Assembly: GCF_902635505.1 (NCBI RefSeq)
Contig: NC_045432.1
Coordinates: forward strand, 7,313,275 to 7,377,274
Length of the DNA stretch: 64,000 bases
Reading direction: 5' to 3'
Source of the DNA: Sarcophilus harrisii
Lineage: Eukaryota > Chordata > Mammalia > Dasyuromorphia > Dasyuridae
This document shows, one piece after another, positions 12,001 to 22,339 of the stretch. A program made the translations under genes and the position numbers. How positions within the stretch are numbered: the first letter of the stretch is position 1; every line of letters starts with the position of its first letter. Under the pieces are notes generated by a model that was not told where the DNA came from, did no database searches, and worked only from the letters and a program-made list of their open reading frames with translations.

Positions 12001-12850
12001 CCCCAATACCTTGATAGCCCCCCCCCACCAGGCTGTAGGGCATGGCCCCCTGTGCTGTAGAACTTGGGGATTTGACTGCTCCAAGGGCTAGTTTGAGTGG
12101 TACCCTCGGGTTCCCTGGTCTACAGTCAGAGCCCTGAGCTGCTTCCTTCACTGATCCCTCCTTCCTCTTTGGCTTCCACCACACTGAAGCTAGGGAGTGG
12201 GCAGCAGAAGCATGCCTGCCTGTGTTGGCCTTGCACTGAGCAAAGGGCTGGGAATCTGGGGAGCCTGGGGTGCGGCCACTGCCTGGCCCAGCTTTGGCTG
12301 CAGATTGGGGGCCGTGAGCCTGCGTCACCTGGGTTGTCTGTTGGGGAAGGAGACTCTCACGAGGGGATGTTGGGCTCTGGGCACCCTGGCAGTCGCTTCC
12401 TGGTTTTACTGGCTAACAGGAATGAGAGGAAAGCTCTCAGGCCAGAATAAAGCCACCGGGCCTGGGGAGGCCAGCAGAATCCGGGCATCCCAAGCGCACC
12501 CTCAGGGCAGCTGGGAGCACATCTGCAATGAGAGGAACTGAAAGAGAAGGGCTAGCCCAGCCACTTCCCGCATTCTGCTCCTCTGCTGGGGTTTTCCCCA
12601 AAGGCAGCGCAAAAGAAAAGCTCACGAGCTTGTGGGCTTCCTCCCAGAGTGCTCCTCTCCGACCCCAGTCAATGTTCCGAAGTAATTCCTTTGAGCTCTA
12701 AGAGCTTCCTCTCTCTATATGATCTCCCAAAGGTTGACTTCTCCCAAGGGAGGGATTAAGGGAGGTGTGAATTGGGATATCTCATACTAAACCCTGAAAT
12801 CTCCCAAACGTGTGAACTCCAATGAGTACTTAAATACTTCTTGCTTATAT
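12000..12850. other. Single-copy stretch, no gene recognised
   Basis: Moderately G/C-rich sequence without an obvious repeat. A plus-strand frame from the ATG at 12212 to 12541 is open for about 110 codons and has a hydrophobic middle (WALGTLAVASWFYWLTG). I see no homology, splice pattern or other support, so it is probably chance. Confidence 0.4.
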
Positions 12851-12910
12851 GAGCTCTCTAAAACTCATCAATACTCAATCTCTTTTGCTGGATTTTCCTC
12901 CAGTGCAGAT
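12850..12910 (+). mobile_element. L2 LINE fragment
   Basis: The translated phrase HQYSISFAGFSSS matches the L2 reverse transcriptase segment also present in the longer L2 copy at 14660-15085 (NQYSVSFAGF). Very old and short. Confidence 0.6.
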
Positions 12911-13038
12911 TTCCACACCGACCTGCAGATAAAATGGGCACCGTGGCCTGCCACTAGATGCCGCTTTCACCCAGCAGCAGCTCCAGCTCACAGTAGTCAC
13001 GTGGCTAAGGCCTGCCCCTTTCTCCACTCTCATTTCAG

Positions 13039-13217
13039 AACAGAAAAATGAGCGGCAAATCCCTATCCCAGCTGAACTCGGTAAAGAATTTACAAGCAAA
13101 AAGGAACTAAGGGATGCAGTATCCCACTTAGAGCAGCTCTTGAATTGGGTAAAATCTATTGAAGGAGTTAGAGAAGGCTACATTTCTGCTTTCTTAAGAT
13201 TGGACTGCAATTCTTAG
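13039..13217 (+). CDS. Possible orphan terminal exon, unknown product
   Basis: A strong-looking splice acceptor (cctttctccactctcatttcag) ends at 13038. From there one frame stays open for 58 codons to a TAG at 13215-13217. It contains ERQIPIPAELGKEFTSKKEL and then a helical, charged stretch (RDAVSHLEQLLNWVKSIEGV), ending FLRLDCNS. The composition looks protein-like rather than random, and the acceptor is in register with the open frame. I do not recognise the family, and no upstream exon or start was found. It lies on the strand opposite to the CLIC exon, so it is not part of that gene. It may be a real last exon, a pseudo-exon or chance. Confidence 0.25.
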
Positions 13218-13228
13218 CTGTGTATATA

Positions 13229-13269
<41 letters not shown>

Positions 13270-13272
13270 GTA
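13229..13272. repeat. (CA)n / (TA)n microsatellite
   Basis: About 17 CA units followed by a short TA-rich run. Confidence 0.95.
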
Positions 13273-13410
13273 TAGCTGAGGCAATGGGGGCTAAGTGACT
13301 TCCCTGGAGTCACACTGCCAGGAAGTGCTAAAGTATCTGAGGTCACATTTGAACTCAGATCCTCCTGACTTCTGGCTGGTCCTCTATCTACTGTGCCACC
13401 CAGCTGCCCC
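13272..13410 (-). mobile_element. MAR1-like tRNA SINE
   Basis: On the minus strand it reads ggggcagctgggtggcacag, then A/B-box-like tRNA sequence with gagttcaaat, then gaagtcacttag and attgcctcag. This is the usual marsupial tRNA-SINE layout. Confidence 0.85.
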
Positions 13411-13419
13411 CTTAGGCAT

Positions 13420-14430
13420 ATTTTTAATTGGGCTTTCTAGGACTTCTCCTATTGAACACTCCTAAACAAAGTTCCTAATCTTCCCACTTTTTCTGTGCTG
13501 CCCAGATGAGGTTTGGGGAGAGAGGAGTGTCCCCTTAATCCTCAGAGTTCTCCCCACCAGTTTGCAGCCCTCTGGGGTAATAGAACTTGGGTATTTGGTC
13601 TCATTTGGGGTGGAAAACACTGGCATCTGGGGCTGCATCTGCCCATCTCTTTGCCCACGTTCCTACACATCCAGTTGGCGTTTGTGCTGAGGTAGCAGTG
13701 GGCCTCAGAGTTAGTGCCATTTCCCCTTGCCTTCCCCGGCCAGTACCAAAGCGAAGATTCCTTTTCCCAGGGCAGCCCAACTCAGGGTCTGAGGCTCAGA
13801 TGAGGGCTAGAGAGGAACTTGGGGTAAGAAAGAATTGGGAAAGGGGCTACACAACACTGACAAATTTTGGGCTCCAAATCAAGAGAAGAATTCCCACACT
13901 GGCTCAGGGCCATGGTCTCCTCTCACTTCCCCAGATAGGGCCACTTCCCCCTCTTTATAGAGGCAGCCCCAGAAAATGTGTAGCTCCTCTCTGACCCTCC
14001 AAAGAGCACTTGCTCCTTAGACCCACCAACTCTCCAATTTCTGTAACGGTCACCTAAGGAAACGATAGCCTCACTTCTCTTTCTTTGAGTCATCATCACA
14101 CCCAGTTCTTCCTGTCCTTCCTCTGCTCCAAAGCTTTAAAGGCTGCCTCAAGCTTTCCCCAAACTTCTCCCACCCTGTTCAACTTCCGTGGGGAAATTTG
14201 CTCCTCCTTGCTGGGAAATGCTTCCTTCATTTTCTCAAGCCAACTTGGTTGCTCACAAGTGCTGAAGTATTAGGCCCCAACAACTTTTGAAGAATGCCTG
14301 TTAAGTTTTGGAAGGACTTTCGTCTGTTTGTTGTTGACCAATTCTTTGGGGGAGAGTCCAGAAGCTCCCTGAAGACAAAAAGAACTTTGACCTCAAACTA
14401 GCCACCACTTTGGATGTCAGAATCCTTACC
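13420..14430. other. Single-copy stretch, nothing recognised
   Basis: No repeat family or exon was recognised. Open frames such as 13587-13994 on the plus strand lack any recognisable motif. Confidence 0.4.
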
Positions 14431-14439
14431 TTAGTAACC

Positions 14440-14530
14440 TATAGAATGTTCAAACTAAAAGAGGACCAAGAGATCATCCATTTCAACCTCTTCACATTAC
14501 CGATGGAAAACTGGGATAAGTGAACATCGG
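14440..14530 (-). mobile_element. MIR-like SINE remnant
   Basis: Weak match to the common mammalian string around agagatcatccatttcaacc with a degraded gatggaaaactgggat block. Old. Confidence 0.4.
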
Positions 14531-14659
14531 AAACTGGCAAAATCTGAGCACTCTCCAGCAGACTGCCCCCATCACCTCCTCTCTTTTACTAATCTTCAAC
14601 ACTTCATATCTACTGCCCCCTTCCTTGTTTCCTCCAACCCCACCCAAACCCCCGTAGCC

Positions 14660-15085
14660 TTAAAAATCCCTCACTTGATCCCCATTACCAGCCATTTCTC
14701 TTCCCTTTGGTGTCCTTTAGAAAGCCTTCTACATTTGCTGCTTTCACTTCTTCTCTCTCTGCTTTCTGTTCTCATTCAACTGGAGCTGCTCTCTCCAAAG
14801 TTACCAATGACCTCTTCATTACCAAATCCAGTGACTTTTTCTCAATCCTCCTCCTTGACCTCTGTGCAGCCTCTGACGCTGTCCGTCAACTTTTCTCCTG
14901 CATTCTCCCTTCTCTAGTTGTTGTCACACTGCTTTCTCTTTTCTTTACTCCTACCTGCCAAACTAATCAATACTCAGTCTCTTTTGCTGGATTTCCCCCC
15001 AGGCAACACCCATAAAACCTGAACCTTTCCCAAGGGTCTGTCTTGGAAGACTCCTCTTTCTATATATTATTTTGCTTGTTATTTC
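14660..15085 (+). mobile_element. L2 LINE reverse transcriptase remnant
   Basis: One frame gives LSKVTNDLFITKSSDFFSIL, LLDLCAASDAV and NQYSVSFAGF. These match the L2 consensus phrases LSKVTNDLL..., LLDLSAAFDTV and SVSFAGSS. The DNA continues with a degraded ccaagggtctgtcttgg, equivalent to PQGSVLG. Badly decayed. Confidence 0.8.
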
Positions 15086-15093
15086 ATCTCCAA

Positions 15094-15243
15094 GCAAAGT
15101 GGATAGAGCACTGAGCTTAGACTCAGGAAGACTCATCTTCATGAGTTCAAAGCTGACCTTAGACATTTACCAGCTGTGGGATCCCAGGCAAGTCACTTCA
15201 CCCTGTCTGTCTCAGTTTGAGAAAGCCCAGAGCCAAGAGATTG
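15094..15243 (+). mobile_element. tRNA-derived SINE, partial
   Basis: Contains gtggatagagcactgagctt, tgagttcaaagctgacctta and ggcaagtcacttcaccctg in SINE order. The RTE-type tail is missing. Confidence 0.75.
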
Positions 15244-15244
15244 A

Positions 15245-16410
15245 AGTGGCTTGTTCATGGGGCAACCGGGAGGTCAGTGTTACTGGATCAGAGAGTACAT
15301 ATTGCAGAATAAGGGGTAAGAAGGCTGGAAAGGAAGGACAGGGCTGCTTTATGAGGGACTTTGAATGATACACAGAGGATTTTCTATTTGATCCTGGAGG
15401 CAAAAGAGACCCACTAGGGGCCTTTCTGTACAAAGCCTTTCTTGGTCCCCTCAACTCCCCAGCTCAATGAATGCCCTGAACTGATCTGCCATTGCTCCTG
15501 CCTATAGCTTTTTCATACAGTCTTGAGATTCTAAATAACCTCCCGGATTCCCAGATCTCTCAGCTCCCGTGTCCTCTCTTTGGAAGAGGACAGACTAAGC
15601 CTTTGTCCTTTAACACTCTCTGAATCGGGACTTGTTCCAAATGCTCTGGAAAACTCCTGGATTTCTTGTGGGATTTTGCTCTGTCTCTTTCTGTCTAGAT
15701 GGAACAGAGCATGTCCTCTCAGTTTTGGTTGCCTCTGTGGTGGGGGGAAGGGGAACAGAGGGAACCTCATCCGTCTTTGGCAGCAGGCTTTCTGTATGGG
15801 GAAAGTGGACAAAGCAGACAGTAGGTGCATCCTGAACTGGGGGGAGTGAACAGAGCCCTAACATGGGAAGTGGGGAGGGAATGGAATTTGCCATTGGACA
15901 TAACAGGAAGGGAGGGCACTCTGGGCACAAGGGAATACTGGAGGGGGGTGAGGGGAGAGGAGAACACAGCCAAGTTTTCGGGGGAAACCCCATTTTAGTT
16001 TTTCTTTCAGTGATGTGCTGATTTAAAGGACCATGGCATAAATCCCAACCTGATTAGTGAGACACCTCCCAAATGTCCCCTAAAAATTGGCAGGAGGGGA
16101 AGAAGAGAAAAGAAACTTAAACTACCATGTCCCGAAGGTAGTTTTTATTCCAGGTGCCTGAAAAGAATGGCCCCTTCTACCATCCCAAATCTAGTAAGAA
16201 GCAAGTGCCTGAGCCCTGAAAGCCAGGAACCGGCAACCGGTCGGCTTTGGAAATGATGTTGCTATAAAAAGCCTCGGATGTCTCAAAAGGGAAAAAAGCA
16301 TGAAGACAGAAGAGGCTACCGGCCTAGCTACTCACTTGATGGGTGGCTAAAATGGATCTATTCGGAAAAAGTAGTACGAAACACCTACTGTGTGAGCTCG
16401 TTGCTGGGCA
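15245..16410. other. Single-copy stretch, nothing recognised
   Basis: The piece at about 15330-15410 (tatgagggactttgaatgat, tttgatcctggaggcaa) looks like an old interspersed repeat that I cannot name. No exon recognised. Confidence 0.35.
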
Positions 16411-16413
16411 TGG

Positions 16414-16463
16414 ATAGCAAGTCAAGGTGGCTGTTTTGATAGCAAGTCAAGGTGGCTGTTTTG
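16414..16463. repeat. Perfect 25-bp tandem duplication
   Basis: The unit atagcaagtcaaggtggctg plus ttttg occurs twice back to back without mismatch. Confidence 0.95.
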
Positions 16464-17037
16464 TGCTATTTCCCCAATATTGCTACTCCTCAGACCCAAT
16501 GAGGGCATCACACAATAGCCAGGACATAGAGGCAGCCGCCCCTCTGGCCAAAGAGTCGTCAGTGGAAGCGTATAAACAGCAAAGTCTTGGTCTTTGGGTG
16601 CCTGGGAGTTACAGTGAACCGCTAAAGTTCAAACAAGAAGATGGGCAAGAAAAGGTGACTAGAAAACAAAGAAAGGTTCCAAACCCTTGGTCCTTGAGAC
16701 TCATAACTGGGGGCTCGGGCAAAATCACTCTACGTACCCACCTTGATAATGAAGATGACCCTATGAGCACCAGCCTCTGCAGGCTATTGAAAGGGGCAAT
16801 TAAGATAATATTGCCCAAACATAGTGCTGCTTGTGCTCCAGAAATGGCAGCTTTTATCTGCCCATTTTACAGTTACATGACTTGCCATTTGAAAGTAAAG
16901 AGAAGGATTTTTTAAATGGCTAAAGGGAAGGGGGTACTAGTAAATATTGAACAAAAGAGGACGCACGGAATTTTCATCTACATTAAAAATATATTCTAAA
17001 GTCTAGACAAACATCACATCAAGCACACAGACGCTCA

Positions 17038-17250
17038 TCAGACTATCATTATTGGGAACCTGTGGAAGCAGGTTCTAGCAGCCCTCTGCCGGGAGAGTTG
17101 AGTGTCTGCAGGTAGAAGGGAAGGAGCCAGCGGAAAGAGAAAGGTTGAAAACGAGAGACAGAAAAGGAATCGGTGTCCATTTGGAGACTGGAAGACATGA
17201 ATCATGATGGAGCAAAAAGAGCGTTAGCCAGGTCTTCTGCTGGAGCCAAG
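17038..17250 (+). repeat. Copy A of a diverged 210-bp direct repeat
   Basis: From tattgggaacctgtggaagc through ggtcttctgctggagccaag, this matches 18548-18757 in order and length with scattered substitutions. A shared run is ctctgccgggagagttgagt. It could be a dispersed repeat of unknown family or a local duplication. Confidence 0.85.
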
Positions 17251-17380
17251 GAGAGAGAGCTGGAGGAAGCTGATGAAGACACTGAAACTGTTGAGCCTGA
17301 AGGAGTGTGAGGGGATGATGGGAGACTTGCCTTGTTTTGGTTGACTCCTAATATCATCAGATGGAAAGTAACACAAAAAT

Positions 17381-17627
17381 GTGCTAGTTACATGGTGCTG
17401 CAGTGCATAGAGCCCTGGACCTGGAGTCATGAGGATCTGAGTTCAAATCCAGCCTCAGACACTTCCTAGCTGGGAAACCCTGGACGAGTCACTTAACCAG
17501 CTTATCTCAGTAGTTTCCTCTGTAAGATGAGCTGGAGAAGGAAATGGTCAACGGCTCCAGCATCTGTGCCAAGAAAACCCCAAATGGGATCGTGAAGAGT
17601 GAGACAGCATGGACACCACCACCAAGA
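17381..17627 (+). mobile_element. Full-length tRNA SINE with RTE-type tail
   Basis: tRNA-like head (tagagccctggacctggagt, gagttcaaatccagcctcag), then agctggagaaggaaatgg, then the tail gccaagaaaaccccaaatgg and gatcgtgaagagtgagacag. The tail is of the RTE/BovB type, so the SINE was presumably mobilised by an RTE LINE. Confidence 0.9.
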
Positions 17628-18349
17628 TGTAGTTGAAGGGAAGCTGATTTCAGTTTGATTTAAGGGAGAGACACTTGATTACTAGAGTTTTCTAACAATG
17701 GAATGGAATGGTTTGGTAGTCAACTCCTTGTGTTTGAAAGTTTCCCAGCAGTCTCCTTGGGCCAGCACCAGCTGTTTTCAACAAACAAATCACCAGTTCT
17801 TCCAAAAGCAAATATGCTAGCTTCTTGAGCCAGGAGGAAATCTGTCAGCTCGCCTCTCCTTAGAATGCAGTACGGAACATGAAAAATTCCAAGGGTGGCA
17901 AACCCACTGATCAGCAAGCCTTTCTTAAGTGCTTGGTGGGGACATGGGCTATCTCAGGGACTCTTGGTTTATCTCAACTATGACCAAGAGCCGGGGGAAA
18001 CTTCCAGGCCGTCAGGCGGCCCCTCTGGCTCATTGTTTTGCTCACTTTAGCGGTGTTGCTGTAGGCCCCCCCTCTGCCTTCTAGGTTGAGGAGTACTTGG
18101 GTGCTTACTTCAAGAGTTCTTCACATAGCTAACTGGATACCAGCTTGATGGCGACCTGTAGCTGACCCCTGGCAACTACTTCATGGCAGGGAGCTACTTT
18201 GGCTAAGCTGTGGGGTGGGTTAATAGCAGCAGAAAGAACTGCAGAGGTCAGACTTTGGCTACTAAGCCCGAGGCCCCTAGAACGGTGGCTGTTGTTCTGG
18301 AGTACTTTCCCTCGGGACAGTGACTTCTGGAACCGTGGTATGGGTAGGT

Positions 18350-18545
18350 CACGCAACGTGGCATATAGATAGATGGATAGAATGCTGGCTTCTGCTGAAT
18401 TTAGATCCACCTTTGCTGTGTGACCCTGGATCTGTCACTTCAGCTCTGAGTCTGGTTTTTTTTTTTTCCTTCTACAACACAGGGACGATAGCACGAATAT
18501 ATGTAAACCTTAAGGCACTAGTACATCAAATACTCGGACCCTAAA
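18350..18545 (+). mobile_element. Degraded SINE/MIR-like remnant
   Basis: Order of blocks: tggatagaatgctggcttct, gctgtgtgaccctggatctg, then a T-run and gggacgatagcacgaatata. It immediately precedes copy B of the 210-bp repeat. Confidence 0.55.
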
Positions 18546-18547
18546 AA

Positions 18548-18757
18548 TCGGACTACCATTATTGGGAACCTGTGCAAGTAGGCCCTGGCAGCCCTCTGCC
18601 GGGAGAGTTGAGTGTTTGCAGGTAGAAGGGAAGGAGCCAGTGGAAAGGGAGAGGTTGAAAATGAGACACAGAAAAGGAATAAATGTCCATTTGGAGGCAG
18701 GAAGACATGGATCATGACAGAGCAAAAAAAGCCCCAGCCAGGTCTTCTTCTGGAGCC
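18548..18757 (+). repeat. Copy B of a diverged 210-bp direct repeat
   Basis: Matches 17038-17250 along its length in the same orientation. About 1.5 kb separates the two copies, with the intact SINE at 17381-17627 lying between them. Confidence 0.85.
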
Positions 18758-19329
18758 AGTTTAACATCAGCTACGATTAGGGTCCCCACACGCCAGAGGA
18801 AGAAACCAGAGGCTGCATGCAGCATGGAAGGGACTCGTCCCAATCCCCAGCTAGCAACTTTTGCCAGTTCTCCGATGGCTCCGGTGGCCAATTCTTTGAT
18901 GACACATAGAGAAAGTGTCCGGCATTAAGGGTCAAGCCAAGTAGAATGCTGGAAATAAGCAAGGGAAGAAAGGGAGGGCTTTACTTGCTGGCTTCCTTGT
19001 TCACTGCCTGGTACAAAACCAGAGCTGTAGGGGCTTTCCAAAGGAAACTTCAAGATCCAGCCCAAAGTGGAATTAACCTCTCCTCCCTGAGCCATCTTCT
19101 TCCCCCTCAGCCCCGCTGCTCCTTCTGATCTGTCTGGCTTCTCAGCTCTACCTCAGTGCTCGCTCCCTGCCTAGAGGGGTCGAGAGGGGCTCAGCTCACT
19201 CGGTAATAACAACACCTGAGAGATGTAGAACCACAGAAAGTTTGCAGATTGTGATTATCCCATCCCACGACTGCCCCGAAGAAGGTGTGGCATTTTAAAC
19301 TCTATTTATCCCCTGGATCCCCACAACAC

Positions 19330-19542
19330 ACAGAGCTCTGAGCCTGCTGTCAGAAGACCTGAATTCAGATGTAGCCTCAGACAATGACTGTGTGACCCTG
19401 GGCAAGTCACTTAACAGCTGCCTGTTGGTTTCCCCATCTGTAAAATGGACATAATGCTAATCCCTACCTCCCAGGGTTGTTTTTTTAAAGCGCTTAGCAA
19501 GTGCCTCGGCACATAATAGCCGCTGTATAAATGTGTATTTCC
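19330..19542 (+). mobile_element. THER/MIR-like SINE
   Basis: Contains tgtgaccctgggcaagtcac, ccatctgtaaaatggacata, tacctcccagggttgt, agcgcttagcaagtgcctcg and cacataatagccgctgtata. This is the head-to-tail order of the THER/MIR group. Confidence 0.8.
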
Positions 19543-19864
19543 TTCCTTCCTATTTTATAGACTAGGAAATGGACAATCAGACAGGAAATAACCTGCCCGG
19601 TCACATAGATAATGATGATGAGAAGGAGAATCAGAACCTTGTTCTTCCTCACTGTAAACCCACCATTTGTCTCTTCTTGCTAACTCGGAGTCAAGACAAA
19701 CAACCAAGACTTCTTTCTGGAATGCCAAGGAATGATACTCTGAGAACCGTTCATCTCTCCAGCAAAAAAGATGGCCTCCCGATGCCCCCTACCAATCCTC
19801 CTTCCTTCTGCTGCCTCCCTTCTACCACCACCCTCCCTCCGAACGCCGGCCAGCAGGCACTCAC

Positions 19865-19921
19865 CTTGACAAAAAGCTCGATCTCGGGCTCCTGTTTGGC
19901 GCTGGACCCCAAGCCTGCCAT
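19865..19921 (-). CDS. CLIC2: CLIC-family chloride channel protein, first coding exon (best fit CLIC2)
   Basis: On the minus strand an ATG at 19921 opens 19 codons, MAGLGSSAKQEPEIELFVK, followed directly by a splice donor gtgagt (plus-strand 19859-19864). CLIC proteins begin their glutaredoxin-like domain with PEIELFVK or IELFVK, and exon 1 of the family ends exactly after this lysine in phase 0. Human CLIC2 starts MSGL and has DPEIELFVK; the MxGL start and the length fit CLIC2 better than CLIC1, 4 or 5. CLIC proteins are soluble glutathione-transferase-fold proteins that can also associate with membranes; CLIC2 is reported to modulate ryanodine receptors. The later exons should lie at lower coordinates, but none was recognised down to position 1, so intron 1 is probably long and would then hold the minisatellite. 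The F8A locus 35 kb away matches human Xq28 synteny. Only this exon is seen, so the paralogue call is an inference. Confidence 0.75.
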
Positions 19922-20059
19922 CTTATCTTGCTTTCTGCACTGCTGCCGGCTGCGAGCAGACCACCCCCACCAAAGCACAGAGGGCTATGTGGTGCCCAGG
20001 AAGCAGTCAGTCTTCTCGCAGTAGCCTCTGGCTGGGAAGGGCTAGGACTAGGGGCAGAC

Positions 20060-20072
20060 CCTTTTTATCAAG
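20060..20072 (-). promoter_or_regulatory. Possible TATA-like box for the CLIC exon
   Basis: The minus strand reads cttgataaaaagg about 140 bases upstream of the ATG at 19921. A start site about 30 bases downstream would give a 5' leader of about 110 bases. This is a position and pattern argument only. Confidence 0.4.
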
Positions 20073-20242
20073 ATATGGGGTGACTAAACTTGAAACACTT
20101 AGGGGAAGTTCTTGAATTCATTTTCCTTCTTCCTGTTGACTTTAAAGTTTTCAATCAAGGAGGGGCAAAAGGGGGCGTGTATGGTGGAAGGGAGTGGTTG
20201 TTGCTAACCAGAGAGGTCTCAGAGCCATGACTCAGCATCACA

Positions 20243-20275
20243 CAGAACACACACACACACACGCACGCACACACA
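20243..20275. repeat. (AC)n microsatellite
   Basis: Short run of AC with two GC interruptions. Confidence 0.9.
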
Positions 20276-20299
20276 TGAACAGATTCAGCACATCCCTAC

Positions 20300-20950
20300 A
20301 GATTTGCTTTTATCTGTCAAGTGGGCCAAATGCTATCCTGAAACCTCCCTCTGAGGTCTGGGCTCCAAGCCCAGAAAAGGACCTCTCCTATCTGTTCCTA
20401 TAACCTGACATCATCCAAAAGCTCTTACAGGAAACAGGCCACCAGAGCCCTGGATTTTCTCAGGAAGGAAGGTCGTTTACCGAATTGTCCCATCCCAAAG
20501 AGGAAAAAACTATGTCCTTTCTCCAATTTCCCCGTCCCCTTCTCCACCCCAGCATTTCAACACACAGCACGCACATAGCCACGTCCGTCCTCGGGGGCTC
20601 TCCCCGTTAGCCGATAGGGAAAAGAAGTGGGGCAGGGAACAGAGATGGGAAGGGTCATTTCCCAGCCTGCTTGCAAATTTCACTTCTCTCCTGATGCTTG
20701 CCAACCCACTGAGCCAGTCAGATTTCAACTCCTTGGCAGTGGAAGGTGTGGTGGGCAACACTGACCCAGATGAAGTTCCCAGGCTCGGCTGGGCTAAAAA
20801 ACCTGGAGAAAGGAAAGAAAGCAGAGATTCTAATAAGTTCAAGGGCCATTGAGAAAAGGAATCAGAGACTAGATTAATGTCCTCAAGTTGGAGCTGAACA
20901 TCCTTTCAAACCTTCGCCTCCCAACAAGTCAGTGAACCACATGTGTAGAA
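20300..20950. other. Single-copy stretch upstream of the CLIC exon
   Basis: No repeat or exon recognised. A minus-strand frame at 20510-20842 is open for 110 codons but shows no known motif. Confidence 0.35.
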
Positions 20951-20959
20951 TGGAGGCAG

Positions 20960-21160
20960 CAGATACCCCGGAGGTAGCGTGTTTGACTTGAAATCAGGAA
21001 GACCCAGGTGGAAATCGCGCCTTCAACAACTACTAGTTCTGTATCCCTAAGCAAGTCGCTTCATTGCTAACTGCCTTCTTCATCTGTAAAATAGGGATAA
21101 GAGGACCAACCCCCAGAGCAAAGGTGAGGATTAAACCAGCATAAAGTATGTCAAACACTG
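20960..21160 (+). mobile_element. Degraded THER/MIR-like SINE
   Basis: Blocks gacttgaaatcaggaagacc, cctaagcaagtcgcttcatt, catctgtaaaatagggataa and gatta-containing tail in SINE order. Confidence 0.65.
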
Positions 21161-21179
21161 GGCAAAGCTCAAACCACTG

Positions 21180-21400
21180 AGTAGCTCACATTTATGAAGC
21201 ACCTCAACATTTATAAAGCACCTACTATATTCCAAACACTACGCTAAGCACTTTACAAATATCTTATTTGGTCCCCACAACAACTCTGGGAATTGGATGC
21301 TGTTATGATTCCCTTTTGACAGATGAGAGAAACTGATGCAAATTGGTTGAGGTGACTTGCCCAGGATCACACAGCTAGAAAGTGCCTGAGGCTATTTGCT
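21180..21400 (-). mobile_element. MIR-like SINE remnant
   Basis: Antisense MIR-type order: tataaagcacctactatatt, cacaacaactctgggaattg, ttgacagatgagagaaactg, gacttgcccaggatcacaca, gctagaaagtgcctgagg. Confidence 0.65.
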
Positions 21401-21744
21401 ATGTGCTAGACAATGACAGTTTTTCTGCTCTCAAGAATCTTGTGTGGCCACCAAAAATATGCAAAATAGTGGATCTCTCTCTTTCTATGTATATGTATGT
21501 CTGTATGCATATAGATACACACAAATATGCATTTAAGGTTTACTAAGTACTTAGACTAGAGAATCTTTTTCGTCTCTAAGGCTGGGAGTGATACCATGAC
21601 TACTTCCTTTTCGAAACCCAGATGCCTGCCATTTACTCTTTTCTCTGCAGCATGAAGCCAAATTCCCAGTGTCCGAAACCCTTGCAATCAGCAATCACAG
21701 CACAGATGTATCCACATTGCCTTCCTTTTTCTCTTATATGTGTG

Positions 21745-21745
21745 A

Positions 21746-21776
<31 letters not shown>
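21745..21776. repeat. (TG)n(AG)n microsatellite
   Basis: About ten TG units followed by AG units. Confidence 0.9.
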
Positions 21777-21849
21777 TATGTGTGTTTTAATCAACAAAAA
21801 TCCTCCTCTTCCTCCCCAACTTTCCCATCCCAAATGAAAATGAAAGCTA

Positions 21850-22250
21850 AACCCTAGTTACAAAATTGTATAGTGAAACAACACACATTTCTCCATTGTC
21901 CATGTGCAAAAAAGTCCCATTCTCCACTCCCAGTTCTTCATTTCTCTAGGAGGAGATGGCTAGCATGTTTCATCATTAATCTTCCAGACTTACGATTGGT
22001 GATTAGGCTGATTAGAGTTTCCAAGTCTTTCAAAGTTGTCTGTCTTATTATAATGATATGATTTTTTTTCTCCTGGTTCTGCTCACTTATCAGATACTCA
22101 TGCAAGTGTTCCCAGGTTTTTCTGAAACCATCCCCTTCATTACTTCCTACAGTATAATAGTATTCCATCACATTCAGATACCATAATTTGATCAGCCATT
22201 CCCCAGTTGATATATGTCTTGATATGCTATTGCAAATAGAGTAGCTAGAA
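21850..22250 (-). mobile_element. L1 3' region, minus strand
   Basis: Contains the antisense marsupial L1 3' landmarks: tctcctggttctgctcactt, ttccatcacattcagatacc and cagccattccccagttgata. Read on the minus strand this is the normal L1 order (gaatggctga, then tggaatactat). It faces another L1 3' copy on the plus strand at 22340-22905; both cover the same part of L1, so they are two insertions, not one inverted one. Confidence 0.8.
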
Positions 22251-22339
22251 ATAAATAAATAGTAGTAAATAGAAATAGAAATAGAAATAAATAAGGAAAA
22301 CCAACAAAAAATAGTTGGAGTTGGTTTTCCTTAGAAATA

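Noticed and set aside
16427-16915. A 162-codon plus-strand frame
   Set aside because: Begins at a non-ATG codon within the 25-bp tandem duplication, has no known motif and no splice context; probably chance.
12000-19800. Search for CLIC exons 2-6 on the minus strand
   Set aside because: I looked for the antisense of the NCPFCQRLF, IEEFLE and FSAYIKN regions and found none; they are presumed to lie outside the window.
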